From NCBI GenBank assembly GCA_002343715.1, contig DDSA01000208.1:548-11596 (forward strand): a stretch of 11,049 nucleotides of DNA. Direction: 5' to 3'. Position numbers and translations under genes: made by a program. Origin of the DNA: Phycisphaerales bacterium UBA2402 (GTDB lineage: Bacteria; Planctomycetota; Phycisphaerae; Phycisphaerales; UBA1924). Below the pieces are notes generated by a model. That model made no database searches. It was not told the DNA's origin and worked only from the letters and a program-made list of their open reading frames with translations. This document shows positions 6,902 to 11,049 of the stretch, one piece after another (position 1 is the stretch's first letter; the number at the start of each line of letters is the position of its first letter).

Positions 6902-8581
6902 TCACGGTCCCAGCCCGAGCTCGCGCCGAACTGCGTTGATCGAGGTCAGTTGACGGCGGCCGAACTCCTCGTCGGCCTCGATGATGGGCCGCCCGATGAT
7001 GGCCTCGAAGCGCGCCCGCGTGAACACCGGCGGGTTCGGGGCCGTCGCGCGAGTACCGTACTGATTCAGGTTCGAGGCGAAGATGCCCGCCGCGCTGACG
7101 GGCAGGAAGTCCTCGTACCGGATCCCCTCCACATCGACGTAGCCGAGATGGACCAGTTCATGAATGTCATCGGTGGGCAACTGACCCTTGTGAGCGAGGC
7201 CCTTGGATGTGGGAAAGTACTCGCCGAAGACCAACCCCGCGCGGAGCAGGTCACGCAGAGTCTTCGGGATCTCATCGTAGAACTTCGCGTACGCCGCCTG
7301 AAACCCGGCGTGATCGTGGGCCGGGTCGGGAAGTGATGTACCGCGGGCCGCTTCCGCGGCATCGTTGCAGCGCTGGTAGATCGAGCGCCCCAGCGGTGTG
7401 GCCGCGAAGAACCGCTGCTCAATCTCGCCAAAGCGGGCGGTGTGAGTTGAATGAACAGTCGACCCGTCCGCGGCACGGAAAATGACCTCCTCCGAGAGTG
7501 CCTTGTACGCGTCCTGACGGAGGAAGATGGGGGTGGCCGCATCCGGCCCCTCGGTAAAGTCCTTGAACCCCGAGTGATCGAGGTCGGCGAAGTGAAACTG
7601 CGGCTTGGCGAACTCGGCGAAGAGGCGATCGACCAACCCGACGATCTTGTCCCGCCCGGGCGAGGCACGACCGAACCGGGCGACATCATCCGCGGTGAGG
7701 TTCTTGAAGTGCAGCCGCAGGTAATCCGCATCGGCGATCGTGAGCATCTGGGCCAGCGCCCGCTCGGCACGGTCCCTGAATCCCGGTTCAGCGATCTCGC
7801 CGAGGCAATACTCCATCGCGGCGGAGTACAGGTCCATGCAGAAGGTGTTGGGCGTGAGGTGGTTCAGGTGGTGCGCCTCGAAGCAGGCGATGTCGGCGGC
7901 GATCTTGAACCCCGCATCGCAGAGGTGCTGAAAGAGGGCGTGATCACGCGCGGTGCCGGTCCATTTGAAAATGCGCTCGACCGCCTCGTCGATCAGTGCC
8001 TGGGCATCGGGCCATGACAGGCAGCCGTCTCGTTCGGCTTTCTCGATCAGTTCTTTCGCTCGATCGGTCCAGACCGACCGTTGCGCGAGCAGGCCCTCGA
8101 TCCGCAACCGCGTCTCATCGTCAAAGTATTCGGTCATCAGTAGCGACGAGAAAACCCGGTGCTCGGGGTGCTCCCGCGAGCGAAAGGCGGTGGCGATCAC
8201 GGGCTGACTCTTGGCCCCCACGCGCGACATGTCGTAGAAGTTGTGCGGCTCCATCCCGAACACCGCGAAGAACCGGGCGACCCAGCGGTATTCTTCCGGC
8301 GTGCCGATGCGAATAGCCCCGTGACGCTCGCCGCTGGCGGCCTCGATCCTGTCGGCGGTCATCGAAAAGCCGGGGAAGGCCAACGCGAGCAGGTCGCACG
8401 CGATGAGATTGCACGCCAGGTTCACGTCCAGCGACTTGCCGTACAGGGGTACTTCCGTCGCGAAACTCGCCGAAAGGCTGTCAAACAGCCGGTTCTGCAT
8501 CTCACGCGGATCGGCCTTGGACGTGTGCGGCGCGGTGGTTGATCCTTGCACCGATCGGGCGACGGGAAAACTCGTGTTCAT
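6902..8581 (-). CDS. DUF1338 2-oxoadipate dioxygenase/decarboxylase-like protein (HglS/YdcJ family), enlarged
   Basis: The product is 559 residues from ATG 8581; the frame opens with TTG 8590, and residue numbers here count from that TTG (562 residues). Family signatures of DUF1338 (PF07063) are clear: RHGAIRIGTPEEYRW at 89-103, HHLNHLTPNT at 240-249, PIFLRQDAYKAL at 354-365, HTARFGEIEQR at 383-393, and YEDFLPVSAAGIF at 492-504. HglS of Pseudomonas converts 2-oxoadipate to D-2-hydroxyglutarate in lysine breakdown, using a His-His-Glu iron site plus an arginine. The equivalents here would be H90, R94, H240 or H241, and E389 or E391, with V498 matching a substrate-specificity valine. Family members are usually about 450-465 residues; the excess is an insertion of about 80 residues at roughly 255-345 plus a longer N terminus. 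The usual R of HLTPRT is N248, which is odd. No lysine-catabolism gene lies nearby, so the true substrate could be another 2-oxoacid. Confidence 0.87.
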   Translation of the reverse strand: MNTSFPVARSVQGSTTAPHTSKADPREMQNRLFDSLSASFATEVPLYGKSLDVNLACNLIACDLLALAFPGFSMTADRIEAASGERHGAIRIGTPEEYRWVARFFAVFGMEPHNFYDMSRVGAKSQPVIATAFRSREHPEHRVFSSLLMTEYFDDETRLRIEGLLAQRSVWTDRAKELIEKAERDGCLSWPDAQALIDEAVERIFKWTGTARDHALFQHLCDAGFKIAADIACFEAHHLNHLTPNTFCMDLYSAAMEYCLGEIAEPGFRDRAERALAQMLTIADADYLRLHFKNLTADDVARFGRASPGRDKIVGLVDRLFAEFAKPQFHFADLDHSGFKDFTEGPDAATPIFLRQDAYKALSEEVIFRAADGSTVHSTHTARFGEIEQRFFAATPLGRSIYQRCNDAAEAARGTSLPDPAHDHAGFQAAYAKFYDEIPKTLRDLLRAGLVFGEYFPTSKGLAHKGQLPTDDIHELVHLGYVDVEGIRYEDFLPVSAAGIFASNLNQYGTRATAPNPPVFTRARFEAIIGRPIIEADEEFGRRQLTSINAVRRELGLGP

Positions 8582-8617
8582 GAGCAACAAGGGTTGTCCC
8601 CCCGAACAGCAACGTCA

Positions 8618-8634
8618 ATCGTGCCCATCACGAT
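8618..8634. promoter_or_regulatory. Operator-like palindrome ATCGTG-N5-CACGAT
   Basis: A perfect 6-5-6 inverted repeat 36 bases upstream of the DUF1338 ATG. The half-site spacing of about one helical turn is what a dimeric helix-turn-helix regulator needs. No regulator for it is encoded next to it. Confidence 0.4.
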
Positions 8635-8668
8635 CGAAACACATCAGGGTCTTCAGACCACCCCAGTT

Positions 8669-8695
8669 CACCGGGGCTGCGATGAATCCCCGGTG
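8669..8695. repeat. Hairpin-capable inverted repeat CACCGGGG-N11-CCCCGGTG
   Basis: A perfect 8-bp GC-rich stem with an 11-base loop. It is followed on the plus strand by TTTGCATTT rather than a true T-run. It could be an operator, a leader hairpin of the AhpD-like transcript, or an insulator between divergent promoters. Confidence 0.45.
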
Positions 8696-8794
8696 TTTGC
8701 ATTTGGAACTATGAATCTTCCCGGAACCTCCAAACTGCAGGCGATGAGAAGGCAGATTCCAAACTTTCGCCGAACATGCAGCCCTACATTTGCA

Positions 8795-8800
8795 GAGAGG
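8795..8800 (+). promoter_or_regulatory. Ribosome binding site selecting GTG 8807
   Basis: GAGAGG lies 6 bases before GTG 8807. This start gives a protein of ordinary family length, whereas the upstream in-frame sequence (from 8546) crosses the palindromes and has no family similarity. Confidence 0.65.
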
Positions 8801-8806
8801 AAAGCT

Positions 8807-9181
8807 GTGCACCACCACCCCGCTTCGTTCTACGAAACCTGGCCAGACGCGATGAACACGATGAAAGCTATCCCCGGCGGAGTCGAAATCGGTAAAGCCT
8901 TCGGACCTTTTTTTCATGGCCTGATGAAAGACACGACGTCCGAGGGAGGCATGTCCGGCAAATACAAGGAACTGATCGCGCTCGCGATCGGCATCGCCTC
9001 CCGCTGCGAGGCCTGCATCTACACCCACGTCGAGAAGTGCCTGAAGTCCGGCGCCACCCCGCGAGAGGTCTTGGACGCCGCGGGCGTGGCCGTGATGATG
9101 GGCGGCGGGCCGGTCTACACGTACGCGACGGTCGCCGCGGCGGCGCTCAAACACTGGGAATCCAGCAACGTGGCCAAGTAG
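8807..9181 (+). CDS. AhpD-like carboxymuconolactone decarboxylase-family protein
   Basis: The product is 124 residues from GTG 8807, all-helical and cytosolic. The central motif is KELIALAIGIASRCEACIYTHV: Glu55, Cys67, Cys70 and His74. The spacing E-12-C-3-C-4-H is the same as the catalytic Glu118/Cys130/Cys133/His137 set of Mycobacterium AhpD, so an alkylhydroperoxidase-type dithiol redox function is likely, rather than true carboxymuconolactone decarboxylase activity. The N-terminal FYETWPDAMNTMKAIPGGVEIGKAFGPFFHGLM and the C-terminal VMMGGGPVYTYATVAAAAL fit small members of PF02627. It is 60 bases upstream of the exported DUF442 lipoprotein gene and probably co-transcribed with it, suggesting a link to thiol or peroxide metabolism. 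A hairpin-rich leader precedes it. Confidence 0.85.
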   Translation: MHHHPASFYETWPDAMNTMKAIPGGVEIGKAFGPFFHGLMKDTTSEGGMSGKYKELIALAIGIASRCEACIYTHVEKCLKSGATPREVLDAAGVAVMMGGGPVYTYATVAAAALKHWESSNVAK

Positions 9182-9194
9182 CAGGCACGGAACG

Positions 9195-9209
9195 CGTCCG
9201 TCACGGACG
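9195..9209. repeat. Small hairpin CGTCCG-TCA-CGGACG between two co-directional genes
   Basis: A 6-bp stem with a 3-base loop in the 60-base gap between the AhpD-like and DUF442 lipoprotein genes. There is no T-tract, so it is more likely an mRNA processing or stability element than a terminator. Confidence 0.25.
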
Positions 9210-9241
9210 GCCAACTCGCCCGAATCGAGAAAGGATAAAGC

Positions 9242-10303
9242 ATGACAGCAACCACCGCATCCCGTCGTCCGGCCGCCAACGCAGCACGGGGATCCGCGTT
9301 GAGCGTGGCTATCGGCGCAGCGTTCGTCCTCTCCGCGTGCTCGGGTCAGGATGCCAGGATGGGATCGCAGTCTTCGGAGAAGGCTTATACAGCCGCCGAC
9401 GAACGCTACCCGGGCGTCAACACCATCGGTCGTGACCGGAGTGTGTGGCAGCAACTGCTGACCGACCACGCGAAGATCACGCGTATCCTCCGCCATTCAG
9501 AGAAGGATGGCGTCGGCACGGTCGAGACAATCACCGAAAGCGACGATCCCGAGGTGGCGGCGCGGATCAAGGATCACGCGATGGCCATGCAGGCCCGCAT
9601 GAAGGTCGGCGCCACGGTGCGGGTCTGGGACCCCGTCTTCAAGGAGTTGTTCGAGCGGTACGACAAAGTCACGCTCCAGGTCACACCGACCAACAACGGT
9701 GTGCGCATCATCGAGACGAGCACCGACGCGGAGACCATCGCGCTGATGCGCTCGCACGCCATCGGCGTGAGCGCCTTCGTGCGTGAAGGTCACGCGATCG
9801 GCGGGGACGAAACACCGCGCCTCAACCCCGGGGGGCCGCTCCCACCCGATGAAGTCGCCATCGGGGGCATCCCCCACCGCTTCCTTTTGGGCCAACCCAC
9901 GGCCGGGCAGATCGCGCTCCTTCGCTCCCAGGGTGTCGTGAAGTTTGTGAACTTCCGCAAGCCCGCCGAGCTCCCGGACTTCGACGAAGCCGCGGCAGTC
10001 GCGGAGACAGGAGCGGCGTACTGCAATCTCCCTTACAGCGGCGCGTCGGAGCTGACCGACGACCTGCTGCGTGCGGCACGGGCCGAGTACGCCTCCGCGG
10101 TGGCGGAAGGCGTCATTCTCGCGTCACACTGCCGCACGGGCAACCGCGTGGGTCCGGGGCTGGCGGCGTACCTGGCGATCGATCGGGGTGTGGACGTGGA
10201 GCGGGCAATCCGGGCGGCCAATGCGGTGGGGATGACCGATCCGAACTACGAGGCCATCACACGCGATTACATCCGTCGCATTGCCGGCTCGAAGACAGAG
10301 TGA
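9242..10303 (+). CDS. Lipoprotein: duplicated His-containing domain plus DUF442 phosphatase-like domain
   Basis: The product is 353 residues. Residues 1-33 are a lipoprotein signal: arginines at 8, 9 and 16, hydrophobic core 19-31, lipobox LSAC with Cys33. Residues about 65-185 are a domain I recognise only as recurrent and unnamed. It contains two related units, about 95-123 (TESDDPEVA...DHAMAMQARMKVG) and 155-183 (IETSTDAETI...SHAIGVSAFVREG), separated by VRVWDPVFKELFERYDKV. His76, His112 and His172 are regularly placed and could bind a ligand. Residues about 203-345 are a DUF442 (PF04273) domain: EVAIGGIPHRFLLGQPT, VVKFVNFRKPAELPDF (233-248) and the loop HCRTGNRVG with Cys297 and Arg302. 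In other bacteria DUF442 precedes the persulfide-dioxygenase domain in Blh; here it is a separate exported protein. AAGGA at 9231-9235 lies 6 bases before ATG 9242. The activity is unknown. Confidence 0.8.
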   Translation: MTATTASRRPAANAARGSALSVAIGAAFVLSACSGQDARMGSQSSEKAYTAADERYPGVNTIGRDRSVWQQLLTDHAKITRILRHSEKDGVGTVETITESDDPEVAARIKDHAMAMQARMKVGATVRVWDPVFKELFERYDKVTLQVTPTNNGVRIIETSTDAETIALMRSHAIGVSAFVREGHAIGGDETPRLNPGGPLPPDEVAIGGIPHRFLLGQPTAGQIALLRSQGVVKFVNFRKPAELPDFDEAAAVAETGAAYCNLPYSGASELTDDLLRAARAEYASAVAEGVILASHCRTGNRVGPGLAAYLAIDRGVDVERAIRAANAVGMTDPNYEAITRDYIRRIAGSKTE

Positions 10304-10444
10304 GACGGGGCATCGGCTTCCCTCCGAGAACGCCGCATGGACACGGGTCGGAACGCGCGCGGCCCGGGAAGCAAAGGGATCGCTGATAGGACGCGTGGGT
10401 GGGCCGTCGCGCGGTCGCGGCGGAGGGACCCCGGCCATAGTATT

Positions 10445-10473
10445 TTGACATCGTCTTGGTTTAGACATAGTCT
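10445..10473 (+). promoter_or_regulatory. Probable sigma-70-type promoter of the PerR-like regulator gene
   Basis: A perfect -35 TTGACA (10445-10450) is followed after exactly 17 bases by TAGTCT (10468-10473), a weak -10 that keeps the TAxxxT positions. The stretch is clearly more AT-rich than its surroundings. The expected transcription start (about 10480-10482) falls on the TTG start codon. Confidence 0.5.
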
Positions 10474-10475
10474 AT
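10461..10475. promoter_or_regulatory. PerR/Fur-box-like palindrome over the -10 element
   Basis: TTAGACA-T-AGTCTAT is a 7-1-7 dyad, with an inner perfect core TAGAC-ATA-GTCTA at 10462-10474. It has the size and layout of PerR/Fur boxes and covers the presumed -10 of the downstream Fur-family gene. Autorepression, probably extended to katG, is the natural reading. Confidence 0.55.
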
Positions 10476-10481
10476 TCACCG

Positions 10482-10892
10482 TTGAATCTGCAGGACCAAC
10501 TCCGTGAGCACGGCATCCAGCCCACCCCGCAGCGGCTCGCGGTCGCGGCGTACGTCATGCACGCACGCGAGCACCCCACGGCCGACGGGGTCTTGGAGCG
10601 TGTACGCAAACAGTGCCCCACCGTCTCGCGGGCCACGGTCTACAACACCCTGAACCTGCTGGTAAGGAAGGGCCTGATCCGCACGCAGGTGCTCAAGGAG
10701 GGCACCGTGGTTTTTGACCCGCACGTTGAATCCCACCACCACTTCATCGACACCGACACGGGCAGTATCTACGACATCCCGTGGCACGCCCTCACGGTCT
10801 CGGGCCACGCGACGCTCCGCGGGTTCGATGTTCAAGAATACCAGGTCATTCTTCGTGGAAAACGACGCGCCGCCCGACCCCGGCGGCGATGA
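10482..10892 (+). CDS. PerR-like Fur-family peroxide/metal-responsive repressor
   Basis: The product is 136 residues. Residues 1-75 are the winged-helix DNA-binding domain, with GIQPTPQR (11-18) and the recognition helix region TVSRATVYNTLNLL (47-60). The metal-sensing ligands of Bacillus PerR (H37, D85, H91, H93, D104) line up with identical spacing as H31, D79, H85, H87 and D98. The Asp at 98, rather than Glu, favours peroxide sensing over iron sensing. The structural zinc cysteines are absent: the CxxC position reads D90-x-x-T93 and there is no C-terminal CxxC, as in Irr-type proteins. The tail GKRRAARPRRR is strongly basic. The start TTG 10482 is the only canonical start codon upstream of the conserved helix, and no Shine-Dalgarno precedes it. 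katG follows 81 bases downstream, as with furA-katG in mycobacteria. Confidence 0.85.
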   Translation: MNLQDQLREHGIQPTPQRLAVAAYVMHAREHPTADGVLERVRKQCPTVSRATVYNTLNLLVRKGLIRTQVLKEGTVVFDPHVESHHHFIDTDTGSIYDIPWHALTVSGHATLRGFDVQEYQVILRGKRRAARPRRR

Positions 10893-10962
10893 ATCGTCAC
10901 ACCCCCCGCAATCGAGTCAGTTGGAATCCTGCGGCCCACCAGCGAGCCAAACGTCATCAGAC

Positions 10963-10967
10963 AAGGA
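10963..10967 (+). promoter_or_regulatory. Ribosome binding site of katG
   Basis: AAGGA lies 6 bases before ATG 10974 and supports that start for the catalase-peroxidase gene. Confidence 0.6.
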
Positions 10968-10973
10968 ACCCGG

Positions 10974-11049
10974 ATGAGCACCGAATCAAAATGCCCGTTT
11001 CACTCCTCTGCCCGAGCCACGACCACCAACCGCGACTGGTGGCCGAACC
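10974..11049 (+). CDS. katG: Catalase-peroxidase KatG, N-terminal 25 codons (runs off right edge)
   Basis: The reading starts at ATG 10974 and stays open to the window end, giving 25 residues. MSTESKCPFHSSA followed by TTNRDWWPN is the recognisable N terminus of bifunctional catalase-peroxidases, in which a CPF motif is followed by NxDWWPNxL. KatG is a heme enzyme that removes hydrogen peroxide. The haem-binding and catalytic residues lie beyond the window. It sits 81 bases downstream of the PerR-like gene, with no terminator-like hairpin between them, so co-transcription and PerR control are likely. Confidence 0.8.
   Translation, partial: MSTESKCPFHSSARATTTNRDWWPN

Larger units (their letters stand above)
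8582..8806. promoter_or_regulatory. Dyad-rich divergent intergenic region
   Basis: This gap separates the minus-strand DUF1338 gene from the plus-strand AhpD-like gene. From left to right it holds ATCGTG-N5-CACGAT (8618-8634), CACCGGGG-N11-CCCCGGTG (8669-8695), and TTTGGAA at 8702-8708. Two copies of TCCAAACT follow, at 8729-8736 and 8758-8765; each begins with the reverse complement of TTTGGA. The ribosome binding site of the AhpD-like gene comes last. The density of perfect symmetries suggests shared control of the two divergent genes. I found no promoter hexamers I would defend. Confidence 0.5.

Noticed and set aside
7066..7770. Minus-strand frame of 234 codons within the DUF1338 gene
   Set aside because: An alternative frame of the DUF1338 gene, rich in Arg and Ser with no motifs.
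8546..8806. In-frame upstream extension of the AhpD-like gene
   Set aside because: It crosses the intergenic palindromes, lacks family similarity, and the GAGAGG site fits GTG 8807.
10316..10372. GCTTCCC / GGGAAGC inverted repeat after the DUF442 lipoprotein gene as a terminator
   Set aside because: Only 7 bp with a loop of more than 40 bases and no T-tract; likely chance in high-GC DNA.
1..11049. tRNA, rRNA, CRISPR, insertion sequence, integrase or phage features
   Set aside because: No cloverleaf, regularly spaced repeats, transposase motifs or terminal inverted repeats were found by reading both strands.

Overview
The window reads as a high-GC chromosomal segment from a free-living bacterium, most likely a planctomycete of the Phycisphaerae type. 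That placement is an inference. It rests on base composition, on a glycine-rich beta-helix-like exported protein, on a lipoprotein whose C-terminal domain I associate with planctomycetes, and on loosely packed genes with many exported proteins. No tRNA, rRNA, CRISPR array, insertion sequence or prophage gene was seen.

Layout. (1) 2-484, minus: the first 161 codons of a secreted repetitive protein running off the left edge. (2) 712-1929, plus: an uncharacterised lipoprotein, converging on (3) a minus-strand pair (3311-1989) made of a duplicated-domain lipoprotein and a six-segment potassium-channel-like protein. (4) 3650-6768, plus: a three-gene sulfur operon. It holds a persulfide-dioxygenase-like metallo-beta-lactamase protein with two rhodanese domains, a TauE/SafE sulfite or organosulfonate exporter, and a rhodanese fused to a DUF2892 membrane domain. 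(5) 8581-6902, minus: a large HglS/YdcJ (DUF1338) 2-oxoadipate dioxygenase/decarboxylase relative with an apparent insertion of about 80 residues. (6) 8807-10303, plus: an AhpD-like carboxymuconolactone decarboxylase-family protein, then an exported lipoprotein joining a duplicated His-containing domain to a DUF442 phosphatase-like domain. (7) 10482-11049, plus: a PerR-like Fur-family regulator followed by the first 25 codons of katG.

How the parts may fit. The sulfur operon looks like sulfide/persulfide detoxification: persulfide oxidation to sulfite, sulfite export, and sulfane-sulfur handling at the membrane. DUF442 is the domain that precedes the metallo-beta-lactamase domain in Blh proteins of other bacteria. 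Here it is separate, about 4 kb downstream, and apparently anchored outside the cytoplasm. AhpD-like, PerR-like and KatG proteins add a peroxide-defence side, so 3650-11049 can be read as a thiol/peroxide redox island interrupted by the divergent DUF1338 gene. The most unusual items are the lipoprotein at 9242-10303, the apparently leaderless TTG-start perR-like gene with a palindrome over its promoter, and the dyad-rich intergenic region near 8582-8806.
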